The position numbers and the translations under genes were made by a program. A stretch of 64,000 nt of DNA from Agromyces sp. ISL-38. Lineage in GTDB: Bacteria; Actinomycetota; Actinomycetes; Actinomycetales; Microbacteriaceae. Shown here piece after piece: positions 51,779 to 60,699 of the stretch. The notes beneath the pieces are model-generated. The model saw nothing but the letters and a program-made list of their open reading frames with translations, was not told where the DNA came from and ran no database searches. Within the stretch, counting starts at the first letter, position 1, and each line of letters starts with the position of its first letter. The stretch is taken from positions 1-64,000 of the forward strand of contig NZ_JAGGPF010000008.1 in the NCBI RefSeq assembly GCF_018613935.1. The letters are read 5' to 3'.

Positions 51779-52408
51779 ATGGATGAAGACAACAAGGTCG
51801 TCGCTGACGCGCGCGAGTCCTTCGGCAAGGGCGCGGCCCGCAAGCTGCGCGCCTCCGGCAAGATCCCTGCCGTGCTCTACGGGCACGGCACCGACCCCCG
51901 TCACCTCGCCCTTCCGGCGCACCAGATCGGCCTCATCATCCGCAAGGCGAACGCCCTGCTCGACCTGCAGATCGAGGGCAAGAGCCAGCTCGCCCTGGTG
52001 AAGGACGTGCAGAAGGACCCGGTGCGCCAGATCATCGAGCACCTCGACCTCATCGTCGTCCGCAAGGGCGAGAAGGTCCAGGTCGAGGTTCCCGTGCACC
52101 TCTCGGGCGAGTCGTACCCCGGCACCATCGCCGACCTCGACGCGAAGACCCTGCTGCTCGAGGCCGAGGCCACGCACATCCCCGAGAACGTCGTCGTGAG
52201 CATCGAGGGCCTCGAAGACGGCGCGCAGATCCACGCGAAGGACGTCGAGCTCCCCAGCGGCTCGACGCTGCTCAGCGACCCCGAGACCCTCGTCGTGCTC
52301 GTGCACGAGCCGCAGAAGGTCGACCTCGGCGAGGAGGCCGCCGAGGCCGCCGCCGAAGCCGCCGCCGAAGAGGCCCCCGCCGAGGCCGAGGCCGAGTCGG
52401 CCGAGTAG
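51779..52408 (+). CDS. rplY: 50S ribosomal protein L25 / general stress protein Ctc
   Basis: 209 residues. The L25 domain (1-95: KVVADARESFGKGAARKLRA, PAVLYGHGTDPRHLALP, DPVRQIIEHLDLI) binds 5S rRNA. The TL5/CTC C-terminal domain follows (VEVPVHLSGESYPGTIADLD), then an Ala/Glu repeat tail (AAEAAAEAAAEEAPAEAEAE). ATG 51779 follows AAGGAG. It precedes pth, the standard actinobacterial order, with a large hairpin between them. Confidence 0.95.
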   Translation: MDEDNKVVADARESFGKGAARKLRASGKIPAVLYGHGTDPRHLALPAHQIGLIIRKANALLDLQIEGKSQLALVKDVQKDPVRQIIEHLDLIVVRKGEKVQVEVPVHLSGESYPGTIADLDAKTLLLEAEATHIPENVVVSIEGLEDGAQIHAKDVELPSGSTLLSDPETLVVLVHEPQKVDLGEEAAEAAAEAAAEEAPAEAEAESAE

Positions 52409-52420
52409 GCACCGAACGAA

Positions 52421-52474
52421 CGGGGCCCGCGGCGCCGCATCCGGGTACTCTCGGAATGCGGGTCGCGGGCCCCG
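52421..52474 (+). terminator. Large hairpin between rplY and pth
   Basis: CGGGGCCCGCG (52421-52431) pairs perfectly with CGCGGGCCCCG (52464-52474). Inside, CCGCATCCG pairs with CGGAATGCGG with one bulged A, so the stem totals about 20 bp. No T run follows, so it could act as an attenuator, processing site or mRNA stabiliser rather than a full terminator. Confidence 0.6.
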
Positions 52475-52501
52475 CACCATTTCCAGCTGCAGGGAGGCGA
52501 C

Positions 52502-53131
52502 ATGGGCTTTCTCGACCTGCTGCGACCCCGCCGGAAGGACGACGCCGTGGCCGAGAACACGTGGCTCGTGGTCGGCCTCGGCAACCCCGGCGCGCAGTAC
52601 GCCGGCAATCGGCACAACGTGGGCGAGATGGTCGCCGATGAGCTCGCCGCTCGCCTCGGGGCCGCGTTCAAGAGCCACAAGACGCCCGCTCGCGTCGCCG
52701 AGGGATTCCTGCGCCCCGGAGGGCCGAAGCTCGTCATCGCGAAGCCCAACGGCTACATGAACACCTCTGGCGGGCCGGTGTCGGCGCTCCTCAAGTTCTA
52801 TTCGCTCGCGCCAAGCCGGCTCATCGTCGTGCACGACGAGCTCGACATCCCGTTCGACACCGTGCGCCTGAAGCAGGGCGGCGGCCACGGCGGCCACAAC
52901 GGGCTGCGCGACATCGTGAAGGCCGTCGACTCGGGCGACTTCACCCGGGTTCGGGTCGGCATCGGCCGGCCTCCCGGCCGGCAGGACGCCGCAGACTTCG
53001 TGCTCAAGGACTTCTCCGGCACCGAGCGGGGCGCCTTGCCGAATCTGCTCTCGGATGCCGCGGATGCCGTCGAGGCGGTCGTGAGCGACGGTCTCGTCGC
53101 GGCGCAGCAGCGCTTCCACTCACCGGCGTAA
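52502..53131 (+). CDS. pth: Peptidyl-tRNA hydrolase
   Basis: 209 residues. LVVGLGNPGAQYAGNRHNVG gives the Asn and catalytic His; KPNGYMNTSGGPV, VVHDELDIPFDTVRLKQGGG (Asp) and GHNGLRDI follow, the full Pth1 set. It recycles peptidyl-tRNA. ATG 52502 follows GGGAGG. An N-terminal extension of about 17 basic residues (FLDLLRPRRKDDAVA) precedes the usual start. Convergent with rnhA. Confidence 0.95.
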   Translation: MGFLDLLRPRRKDDAVAENTWLVVGLGNPGAQYAGNRHNVGEMVADELAARLGAAFKSHKTPARVAEGFLRPGGPKLVIAKPNGYMNTSGGPVSALLKFYSLAPSRLIVVHDELDIPFDTVRLKQGGGHGGHNGLRDIVKAVDSGDFTRVRVGIGRPPGRQDAADFVLKDFSGTERGALPNLLSDAADAVEAVVSDGLVAAQQRFHSPA

Positions 53132-53137
53132 GGCTGG

Positions 53138-53152
53138 CCCCGGCGTTGCCGG
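53138..53152. terminator. Short hairpin between convergent pth and rnhA
   Basis: CCCGGC, loop GTT, GCCGGG: a perfect 6-bp stem six bases after the pth stop. Confidence 0.4.
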
Positions 53153-53164
53153 GTCGCCACGGAA

Positions 53165-53884
53165 TCAGATGAGCCCGCGTAGGAACTCCTCAGGGGGCAC
53201 GCCAGCGGCGCGGGCGCGTTCGATGAGGCGGGTGTGCTCCTCGGTGGTGAGCTCGAGGGTCATCGTCAGCCAGTCGGCCGACGGGTCGTCGAATTCGAAG
53301 AGCGCCGCGTCGTCGAGGGCGCGGTCGTCGTCGAGCTGGGATGCGACGTCGGAGGGTGCGACGTCGGTGACGGGAAGCGGCGGCTCGACCTGCAGCACGG
53401 GCGCAGCGGCATCCGACGGGGATGTACCGCCCCACCCCGGCCCCGTCGGGATCTCGAGACCGCGCTGGTAGGCCTCGGCGACCGCCCGGGCACGGAGGTC
53501 GGCCGCCTCGTTCAGCTCGTGGCCGATGTGCCCCTTCACCCACTCGAAGCGGTATCGGCGACCGGCGATCGCCTCGTCGAGCTCGCGCAGGAGCTCGACG
53601 TTCATGACCGGCTTGCCATCGGCCTTGCGCCAGCCCTTGCGCTTCCAGCCGGGCATCCACTTCGTCACCGAATTGATCACGTACTGGCTGTCGCACTGCA
53701 CGAGGAGTTCGTCGTCGAGGTGCGCAGTCGCCCGGAAGAGCTCGAGCACGGCCTTCAGCTCGCCCTGATTGTTCGTGGCGTGCTTCCACCCGCCCGCCGC
53801 CCAGCGCGTCTCGTCGACGAACCAGGCCCAACCGGCCGGACCCGGGTTGCCGAGGGCCGATCCATCGGCGGCGGCGATGATCAT
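53165..53884 (-). CDS. rnhA: Ribonuclease HI with a C-terminal ribbon-helix-helix-like extension
   Basis: 239 residues. The RNase HI core (1-140) keeps the acidic set: Asp8 (AAADGSALGNPGPAG), Glu42 (TNNQGELKAV), Asp65 (VQCDSQYVINSV) and Asp in NEAADLRA. A variable acidic linker (about 150-200) leads to a tail (about 205-239) reading MTLELTTEEHTRLIERARAA-GVPPEEFLRGLI: one beta strand plus two helices, like a CopG/Arc ribbon-helix-helix. ATG 53882-53884 is chosen because MIIAAADGS is the natural opening; an ATG 36 bases upstream is possible. Confidence 0.87.
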   Translation of the reverse strand: MIIAAADGSALGNPGPAGWAWFVDETRWAAGGWKHATNNQGELKAVLELFRATAHLDDELLVQCDSQYVINSVTKWMPGWKRKGWRKADGKPVMNVELLRELDEAIAGRRYRFEWVKGHIGHELNEAADLRARAVAEAYQRGLEIPTGPGWGGTSPSDAAAPVLQVEPPLPVTDVAPSDVASQLDDDRALDDAALFEFDDPSADWLTMTLELTTEEHTRLIERARAAGVPPEEFLRGLI

Positions 53885-53985
53885 GTCGAGGGCCTCCTGG
53901 TGTTCGCGTGCGGCGCCCATCGTATCGGCACGCGCCGACGGTCATCTGTGCACTCCACCCCCGCCGGAGCGTCGGATGCCGCGCG

Positions 53986-53991
53986 TAGACT
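53986..53991 (+). promoter_or_regulatory. -10 box TAGACT, leaderless mfd mRNA
   Basis: TAGACT, then CGTGCG, then GTG 53998. Confidence 0.55.
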
Positions 53992-53997
53992 CGTGCG

Positions 53998-56900
53998 GTG
54001 ACACTCGATGGCTTGCTCACGGCGCTCTCCCGCGCCTCCACGATCGACGGCGCGCTCGCGCAGGCCACCAGGAACGCCGACTTCTCGGCGCCCGACGGAC
54101 TCGATGCGCCGCTGCTGGCCGGCCTGCTCCGCCGGCGTGCCGAGGCGGGGCTGCCGCCGTCGCTCCTCGTGGTCACGGCGACCAGCCGAGAGGGTGAATC
54201 GGTGCGTGCCTCGATCGCGCCGTACTTCAGCGACGCCGAGATCCTCGAGTTCCCCGCGTGGGAGACGCTGCCGCACGAACGGCTGAGTCCGAGCGCCGAG
54301 ACCGTGGGCCGCCGGCTCCATGCGCTGCGGCGCATGCACGAGTGGCAGGAGGCCGGGTCCCGGCATCCGCTCGTCATCGTCGCGTCCGTGCGGTCCGCCT
54401 TACAGCCCCTCGCCGACAACCTGGCCGAGCTCGCTCCGGTCGAACTCGTCGCGGGCGGGCGAGGGTACGACCTCGCCGAGATCTCGTCGAAGCTCGTCGA
54501 CCTCGCATATTCCCGTGTCGACATGGTGGCGCGGCGCGGCGAGTTCGCGGTTCGCGGCGGCATCCTCGACGTGTTCCCGCCCACGGCCGACCACCCGGTG
54601 CGCGTCGAGTTCTTCGGCGACGAGGTCGAGGAGCTCCGTTCGTTCTCCGTCGCCGACCAGCGTTCGCTGCCCGAGCCGATCGAGCGCGTCGAGCTCTCGC
54701 CGAGCCGCGAGCTCCTGCTCACGCCGTCGGTGCGCCAGCGCGCGCGAGAGATGGTGCATGAGTTCCCGAGCCTCTCCGGGTTGCTCGAGAAGGTCGCCGA
54801 GGGCATCCCCGTCGAGGGCATGGAGTCCCTCGCGCCGGCGCTCCTCGACCGGCTCGTGCCGCTCACGCGCTATTTGCCCGAAGGTGCTGCGGTCGCGGTG
54901 CTCGCCCCCGAGCGGGTGGCCGGCCGTGCCGTGAGCCTCGGCGAGACGAACCGCGAGTTCCTCGCCGCCGCGTGGAGCGCCGCGACGGCGGGCGCCGAGG
55001 CGCCGATCGATCTCGCCGCGGGCGACTTCCTGACCATGCGCGCCTTGCGCGAGGCGGCGCTCTTCAGTGCGCCGGGGGAGCCCGATCCGCGACGCGTGTG
55101 GTGGACCTTCAGCGGGTTCGACCTCGGCGACGCGGCCGACGTCGTGACCGGCTCGAGCGCGGCGGGTGGGTCGAGCGCGGCAGGCGGCGGCGCCACGGCC
55201 GACACCTCCTACATCCGCCTCGCGGCGAACGCGGTGCCGAGCTTCCAGGGCAACGTCGCCGGTGCCGTCGATCATGCCGCCGAGCGCCTTCGCGACGGGT
55301 GGAGCCTCGTGGTGGCATCCGCCGGTCACGGGCTGGTGGAGCGAGCACGCGACGTGCTCGCCGAGCAGGGCCTCGCGGCACGCATCGTCGACGAGGTGCC
55401 GGCCGTGTTCGAGCCCGGCGTCGCGTTCCTCGTGCAGGCCGACGCGGCTCGCGGGTTCGAGGTGCCCGAGGCCAAGCTCGGCCTGATCGCCGAGGCCGAG
55501 TTCTACGGGCGCGCCGCAGGGTACGACTCCCGGCAGGGCAAGAAGCTCGCGAGCCGCCGGCGCAACGTCGTCGACCCGCTGCAGCTGAAGGCGGGCGACT
55601 TCGTCGTGCACCAGACGCACGGCATCGGCCGATTCGTCGAGATGGTGCAGCGCGAGGTCGCCACGGGCAGTCGTCCAACCGGCCCCAGCCGCACCGCCGG
55701 CATCCAGCAGGCGCCGACCGCGGTGCGCGAGTACCTCGTGATCGAGTACGCACCGTCCAAGCGCGGGCAGGCCGGCGACAAGCTCTACGTGCCCACCGAC
55801 CAGCTCGACCTGCTCAGCCGCTACGTCGGCGGCGAGGCGCCGTCGCTCTCGAAGATGGGCGGCAGCGACTGGTCCCAGGCGAAGGGCCGCGCCCGCAAGG
55901 CGGTGCGCGAGATCGCCGTCGAGCTCGTGAAGCTCTACTCGGCGCGCATGGCCGCGAAGGGCCACGCGTTCGGCCCCGACACTCCCTGGCAGCACGAGCT
56001 CGAGGAGGCGTTCCCCTATACCGAGACGCCCGACCAGGTGCAGACGATCGACGAGGTGAAGGCCGACATGGAACGGCCCATCCCAATGGACCGCCTGCTC
56101 GCGGGTGACGTGGGATTCGGCAAGACCGAGGTCGCCGTGCGGGCCGCATTCAAGGCCATCCAAGACGGCAAGCAAGTGGCGATGCTCGTGCCGACGACCC
56201 TGCTCGTGAAGCAGCACTTCGAGACGTTCACCGAGCGCTTCGCCGGATTCCCCGTGCACGTGCGGGCCCTCTCGCGCTTCCAGACCGACAAAGAGGCGCG
56301 CGAGACCATCGCCGGGCTCGCCGACGGCACGATCGACCTCGTGATCGGCACGCATCGGCTGCTCACCGAGCAGATCCGGTTCAAAGACGTGGGCCTGCTC
56401 ATCGTCGACGAGGAGCAGCGTTTCGGCGTCGAGCACAAAGACGCGCTCAAGAAGCTGAAGACCAACGTCGACATCCTGGCCATGAGCGCGACCCCCATCC
56501 CGCGCACGCTCGAGATGGCCGTCACCGGCATCCGCGAGATGTCGACCCTCGCGACACCGCCCGAAGACCGGCATCCGATCCTCACGTTCGTCGGGCCGTA
56601 CTCCGAGCAGCAGGTCGCCGCGGCGATCCGCCGCGAGATGCTCCGCGAGGGCCAGATCTTCTTCGTGCACAATCGCGTCTCGTCGATCAACCGGGTCGCG
56701 GCCCAGCTCGCCGAACTCGTTCCCGAGGCGCGCATCGCGGTGGCGCATGGCCAGCTCAACGAGCACGTGCTCGAGCAGATCGTCGTCGACTTCTGGGAGC
56801 GCAAGTTCGACGTGCTCGTCTCGACGACCATCATCGAGACCGGCCTCGACATCACCAACGCGAACACGATCATCATCGACCGCGCCGACAAGTACGGGCT

Positions 56901-57696
56901 CTCGCAGCTGCATCAGTTGCGCGGCCGCGTCGGCCGTGGCCGCGAGCGCGCCTACGCGTACTTCCTCTGGGACCCGCAGAAGCCCCTCTCCGAGACCGCG
57001 CACGACCGCCTCTCGACCATCGCGGCGAACAACGAGCTCGGCAGCGGCATCCAGGTGGCGCTGAAAGACCTCGAGATCCGCGGCGCGGGCAATCTTCTGG
57101 GAGCCGAGCAGGCCGGGCACATCGCCGGCGTCGGGTTCGACCTCTACCTGCGCATGATCGGCGAGGCCGTGTCGGCGTTCCGCGGCGACGTCGCCGAAGG
57201 GCAGACCGAGTTGCGGCTCGAGCTTCCCGTCGACGCGCACATCCCCGAGGAGTACGTCGACAGCGAGCGGCTCCGACTCGAGGCGTACCAGAAGCTCTCG
57301 GCGGCAAGCGGGCCAGCGGCGAAGGAGGACCAGATCGGCGCGGTGCTCGACGAGCTCGTCGACCGCTACGGTTCGCCTCCCGACGCCGTCAAGCACCTCA
57401 TCGCGATCTCCCGGCTCCGTCGGCGGGCGCAGCTCGCCGGTCTCTCCGAGGTCCTCGCCACCGGTTCGAAACTCCGCATCGCGCCAGCGGCGATCCCCGA
57501 CTCGCGTCGCGTTCGCCTCGAGCGGCTCTATCCGGGGGCACGACACTTCGCGCAGAACGACGTCATCCTCGTGCCGTTCCCGATGCCAGGCGGCGAGCCG
57601 CTCGGCGACGGCGAGCTCATCGAGTGGGTCGCCAAGCTGATCACGGCGATCTTCCCGGTGCCAGAGGTGGCGGTCGATGCATCCGCCACCGCCTGA
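53998..57696 (+). CDS. mfd: Transcription-repair coupling factor
   Basis: 1232 residues. The UvrB-like N-terminal modules (about 1-480) have FPAWETLPHERLSPSAETVG and the hairpin-region YSRVDMVARRGEFAVRGGIL. The RNA-polymerase-interacting domain starts near GDFVVHQTHGIGRFV; the RecG-like translocase has Walker A LAGDVGFGKTEVAVRAAFKA, DEEQRFGVEHKDALK and the TRG-type motif. A long insertion rich in Gly/Ala/Ser (SSAAGGSSAAGGGATADTS, near residue 385) is unusual but in frame. It releases stalled RNA polymerase and recruits UvrA. Confidence 0.96.
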   Translation: MTLDGLLTALSRASTIDGALAQATRNADFSAPDGLDAPLLAGLLRRRAEAGLPPSLLVVTATSREGESVRASIAPYFSDAEILEFPAWETLPHERLSPSAETVGRRLHALRRMHEWQEAGSRHPLVIVASVRSALQPLADNLAELAPVELVAGGRGYDLAEISSKLVDLAYSRVDMVARRGEFAVRGGILDVFPPTADHPVRVEFFGDEVEELRSFSVADQRSLPEPIERVELSPSRELLLTPSVRQRAREMVHEFPSLSGLLEKVAEGIPVEGMESLAPALLDRLVPLTRYLPEGAAVAVLAPERVAGRAVSLGETNREFLAAAWSAATAGAEAPIDLAAGDFLTMRALREAALFSAPGEPDPRRVWWTFSGFDLGDAADVVTGSSAAGGSSAAGGGATADTSYIRLAANAVPSFQGNVAGAVDHAAERLRDGWSLVVASAGHGLVERARDVLAEQGLAARIVDEVPAVFEPGVAFLVQADAARGFEVPEAKLGLIAEAEFYGRAAGYDSRQGKKLASRRRNVVDPLQLKAGDFVVHQTHGIGRFVEMVQREVATGSRPTGPSRTAGIQQAPTAVREYLVIEYAPSKRGQAGDKLYVPTDQLDLLSRYVGGEAPSLSKMGGSDWSQAKGRARKAVREIAVELVKLYSARMAAKGHAFGPDTPWQHELEEAFPYTETPDQVQTIDEVKADMERPIPMDRLLAGDVGFGKTEVAVRAAFKAIQDGKQVAMLVPTTLLVKQHFETFTERFAGFPVHVRALSRFQTDKEARETIAGLADGTIDLVIGTHRLLTEQIRFKDVGLLIVDEEQRFGVEHKDALKKLKTNVDILAMSATPIPRTLEMAVTGIREMSTLATPPEDRHPILTFVGPYSEQQVAAAIRREMLREGQIFFVHNRVSSINRVAAQLAELVPEARIAVAHGQLNEHVLEQIVVDFWERKFDVLVSTTIIETGLDITNANTIIIDRADKYGLSQLHQLRGRVGRGRERAYAYFLWDPQKPLSETAHDRLSTIAANNELGSGIQVALKDLEIRGAGNLLGAEQAGHIAGVGFDLYLRMIGEAVSAFRGDVAEGQTELRLELPVDAHIPEEYVDSERLRLEAYQKLSAASGPAAKEDQIGAVLDELVDRYGSPPDAVKHLIAISRLRRRAQLAGLSEVLATGSKLRIAPAAIPDSRRVRLERLYPGARHFAQNDVILVPFPMPGGEPLGDGELIEWVAKLITAIFPVPEVAVDASATA

Positions 57697-57712
57697 CGGC
57701 CCGAGCGCGCGA

Positions 57713-57731
57713 GCACGCGCGTGCGCGTGCG
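57713..57731. other. 19-nt alternating purine-pyrimidine tract (Z-DNA prone) with palindrome
   Basis: GCACGCGCGTGCGCGTGCG alternates purine and pyrimidine throughout and includes the 12-bp palindrome GCACGCGCGTGC. It lies between the mfd stop and the convergent nhaB stop, where positive supercoils converge. Confidence 0.6.
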
Positions 57732-57758
57732 GGTCCGCGAGCGCGAGCGCGCCAGAAG

Positions 57759-59261
57759 CTAGACCAGGAAGTTCATCGCGAGCAACGCCGTCGTCGTCAT
57801 CGTGATCGTGTAGGGCAGGGCCATCCAGAGCATCTGCAGGTAGCCGAGCCGGATGAGCGGCGCGAGTGCCGACGTCAGGAGGAACAGGAAGGCCGCCTGG
57901 CCGTTCGGCGTCGCGATGCTCGGCACGTTCGTGCCCGCGTTGACGGCGATGGCGAGCGCCTCGAACTGCTCGCGATTGATCGTGCCGGCGCTGAAGGCGT
58001 TCGCGACTTCCGTGATGTACACGGTCGCGACGAAGACGTTGTCGCTGATGGCGGAGAGCACGCCTGCCGCGATGAAGAGCCACGTCAGTTGCTGTGGCCC
58101 GTCTCGCGCGAGCACGAGATCGATGACCGGCGTGAACAGGCCCTGGTCGTTGATCACGGCCACGATCGCGAAGAACGTCACGAGCAGTGCTGTGAACGGC
58201 AGCGCCTCTTGGAAGGCGTGGCCGAGCGAGTGCTCGTGGATCACGCCGTTGAACGCCGTCGCGACCACGATCACCATGAGGCCGATGAGTCCGACCTCAG
58301 CGACGTGAAGCGCGAGCGCCGCGACGAGCGCGAGAGCGGTGAAGGTCTGGACCGTCAGCCGGGCGCGGCGGCGCGGGCCGCTCTTGGCCGCCTCTGCCCG
58401 CTCCCACCGCTCCATGACCTCGCGCACCGACGCGGGCAGCTCGGCGCCGTAGCCGAACCAGCGAGTCTTCTCGAGCAGCACGGTCGTGAGGAGTCCGACG
58501 ATCAGGACGGGAATCGAAACTGGCAGCATCTGCACCAGGAACTCGCCGAAGCCCCATCCGACGAGCTCGCCGATGAGGAGGTTCTGCGGCTCGCCCACGA
58601 GCGTCGCGAGTCCGCCGAGCGCAGTGCCGACCGCGGCGTGCATCATGATGTTGCGCAGGAAGTGGCGAAAGCGATCGAGGTCGCCCCTCATCGGGTCGTT
58701 CACGAGTTCGTCGTCGTCGTGGTCGTGCTCGTCGTCGATGGCCCGATTCGAGGCGAAGCGGTGATAGACGGAGTAGAGCCCGGTTGCGACCGCGATGATG
58801 ACCGCGATCACCGTGAGCGCGTCGAGGAACGCCGAGAGCAGCGCCGCTACCCCGGTGAAGGTGAGCGAGAGCAGGAGCTTGGAGCGCACCGCGACGAGCA
58901 GCTTGGTGAACACCACCAGCAACAGCTCTCGCATGAAGTAGATGCCCGCGACCATGAACATCAGCAGCAGGATGACGGCGAAGTTCGCCTGCGTCTCGTG
59001 GTACACGCTCTCGGGGCTCGTCATGCCGATGACGACGGCCTCGATCGCAATGAGGCCGCCGGGCTGGAGTGGGTAGCACTTCAGCGCCATCGCGAGGGTG
59101 AAGATGAACTCGGCCACGAAGATCCAGCCGGTGGCGAAGGGCCCGAGCGCGAGGAGGAAGAGCGGATTCAGCGCCAGGAACGCGACGATCGTCATCTTGT
59201 ACCAGCGGGGCGCGTCACCGAGGAAGTTGCGCGCCAGGGCGATCGAGTACTCACGAACCAT
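57759..59261 (-). CDS. nhaB: NhaB-type Na+/H+ antiporter
   Basis: 500 residues, about twelve membrane helices. From memory of E. coli NhaB (513 residues), the correspondence is close over long blocks: [13 protein letters not shown] at the N terminus, [51 protein letters not shown], and [19 protein letters not shown]. It extrudes Na+ in exchange for H+. NhaB is known chiefly from Gammaproteobacteria, so an actinobacterial copy is noteworthy. A loop rich in Asp/His ([10 protein letters not shown] near residue 176) is a local oddity. ATG 59259-59261 is used. Confidence 0.92.
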   Translation of the reverse strand: MVREYSIALARNFLGDAPRWYKMTIVAFLALNPLFLLALGPFATGWIFVAEFIFTLAMALKCYPLQPGGLIAIEAVVIGMTSPESVYHETQANFAVILLLMFMVAGIYFMRELLLVVFTKLLVAVRSKLLLSLTFTGVAALLSAFLDALTVIAVIIAVATGLYSVYHRFASNRAIDDEHDHDDDELVNDPMRGDLDRFRHFLRNIMMHAAVGTALGGLATLVGEPQNLLIGELVGWGFGEFLVQMLPVSIPVLIVGLLTTVLLEKTRWFGYGAELPASVREVMERWERAEAAKSGPRRRARLTVQTFTALALVAALALHVAEVGLIGLMVIVVATAFNGVIHEHSLGHAFQEALPFTALLVTFFAIVAVINDQGLFTPVIDLVLARDGPQQLTWLFIAAGVLSAISDNVFVATVYITEVANAFSAGTINREQFEALAIAVNAGTNVPSIATPNGQAAFLFLLTSALAPLIRLGYLQMLWMALPYTITMTTTALLAMNFLV

Positions 59262-59440
59262 GCAGACCCCTGTTCGGCGACGCCCGTCGATGGCGGTGCG
59301 GCGCGGGAAGACGTTGATGACGGCGGTCTCCCGCCGGCCGACCAGACTTCCCGGCACTCCGCGTCCGATCCTATCGGGCGGGCGGGGCGGAGCGCCTACC
59401 ATGGCTGCGAGGGCGGGGCTCCGCCCGGACGGGAGCGATC

Positions 59441-60151
59441 GTGGGCGACATCCGACCTGGGAGCACGGCGGAGTCCACCGCGCGTGCCGCCACGCACCTC
59501 GAGGAGCTCATCGACACCGTCGCGCTGCTTCGCGCTCCGGGCGGCTGCCCGTGGGACGCCGACCAGACGCACGCCTCGCTCGTGCAGTACCTCGTCGAGG
59601 AGAGCTGGGAGCTCATCGACGCCATCGAGTCGGGCGACCGCGACGAGATGATCGAGGAGCTCGGCGACGTGCTCTACCAGGTGCTCTTCCACGCCGACAT
59701 CGCCGCGCACACCGACGGTGAGCGCTTCGACATCCAAGACGTCGCGTCGCACATGACCGCGAAGATGGTGTCGCGGCATCCGCACGTCTTCGGCGGCGAC
59801 CGCACGGCCGAGACCGCCGCAGACGTCGTCTCGTTCTGGGATGAGCTGAAGGCCGACGAGAAGCCGCATCGCACGAGCGTGCTCGACGGCATTCCGCGCG
59901 GCATGCCGGCGCTCGCGCTCGCGCAGAAGGTGCTCGGCAAGGCCGAGAAGGTCGGCGTGACGGATGCTGCGACCGGGGCGGCACTCGAGGCCCCGGCGTT
60001 CGCCGACGAGGCTGAACTCGGTGCCGCGCTGCTCGCGACCGTCGCCGCGGCACGCGCCGGGGGACTCGACGCCGAACGGGCGCTCCGTCACGCCGTGCGC
60101 ACGCTCGAAGACGAGGTCCGCGCCGCGGAGCGGCAGGGCGCCGCAGGGTAG
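59441..60151 (+). CDS. mazG: MazG-type nucleoside triphosphate pyrophosphohydrolase
   Basis: 236 residues. The all-alpha core has [14 protein letters not shown], the EExxE metal motif in [29 protein letters not shown], and RHPHVFGG. The C-terminal part is a shorter version of the second MazG domain and lacks a second EExxE/EExxD set. It hydrolyses NTPs or dNTPs, and in mycobacteria clears oxidised dCTP. GTG 59441 follows GGGAG. Position before hisS/eno is conserved in Actinobacteria. Confidence 0.92.
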   Translation: MGDIRPGSTAESTARAATHLEELIDTVALLRAPGGCPWDADQTHASLVQYLVEESWELIDAIESGDRDEMIEELGDVLYQVLFHADIAAHTDGERFDIQDVASHMTAKMVSRHPHVFGGDRTAETAADVVSFWDELKADEKPHRTSVLDGIPRGMPALALAQKVLGKAEKVGVTDAATGAALEAPAFADEAELGAALLATVAAARAGGLDAERALRHAVRTLEDEVRAAERQGAAG

Positions 60152-60209
60152 TGGCGCTCGCCGCACCATCCCGGCGGCGGGTCGGATCGCGGATGCCGCG
60201 CCGTCGGCG

Positions 60210-60215
60210 TAGCGT
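60210..60215 (+). promoter_or_regulatory. -10 box TAGCGT, leaderless NTF2-like mRNA
   Basis: TAGCGT, then CTGGGGC, then ATG 60223. Confidence 0.5.
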
Positions 60216-60222
60216 CTGGGGC

Positions 60223-60663
60223 ATGGGCATCGAGGAGCAGCGCCTCTCCGAGTTCTTCGACCGCTACGCCGAGGCGTTGCGCGCCTTCGACGCGGAGGCG
60301 ACGGCCAGGCTCTGGGGCCTGCCGGGCATGCTCATCACCGACGAGTTCGCGGGCGCACTCGAGAGTCGAGCCGACCTGGCCGACGCGCTCGCCTCGTCGT
60401 ACCCGCTCTACCGCCGGCTCGGGCTCGACTCGGCCGTGCCGGAGATCCGCGCGATCAGCGCCCTCACCGATCGCATCTCGACCGTGCGACTGCGGTGGAG
60501 CTACCTCGACGATGCCGACGAGCTCATCGTGACGAGCGACTACGAGTACCTCGTGCGCGACGACGCCGACGGCCTGCACATCTACCTCGCGGTCGGCATC
60601 GACGAGATGGACGCGCTGCGCCGGGCGGCCGTCGCGCGTGACGTCGACCTCGACCTGGGATGA
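60223..60663 (+). CDS. NTF2/SnoaL-like domain protein
   Basis: 146 residues. An N-terminal helix pair (LSEFFDRYAEALRAFDAEAT, RLWGLPGMLITDEFAG) and a C-terminal curved sheet (RISTVRLRWSYLDDADELIV, SDYEYLVRDDADGLHIYLAV) fit the NTF2 fold. Such proteins are enzymes or ligand binders; no catalytic residues are identifiable. ATG 60223 lies behind the -10 box; the in-frame start at 60151 would add a basic segment in the mazG/NTF2 gap. It precedes hisS by 36 bp. Confidence 0.78.
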   Translation: MGIEEQRLSEFFDRYAEALRAFDAEATARLWGLPGMLITDEFAGALESRADLADALASSYPLYRRLGLDSAVPEIRAISALTDRISTVRLRWSYLDDADELIVTSDYEYLVRDDADGLHIYLAVGIDEMDALRRAAVARDVDLDLG

Positions 60664-60686
60664 GCAGTCACAGCTCGCGCCGCTGA

Positions 60687-60692
60687 CAGAAT
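60687..60692 (+). promoter_or_regulatory. -10-like box CAGAAT, leaderless hisS mRNA
   Basis: CAGAAT, then GGACGGC, then ATG 60700. The first T of the consensus is missing, so support is weaker, but it favours ATG 60700 over the ATG at 60691, which would overlap the box. Confidence 0.35.
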
Positions 60693-60699
60693 GGACGGC

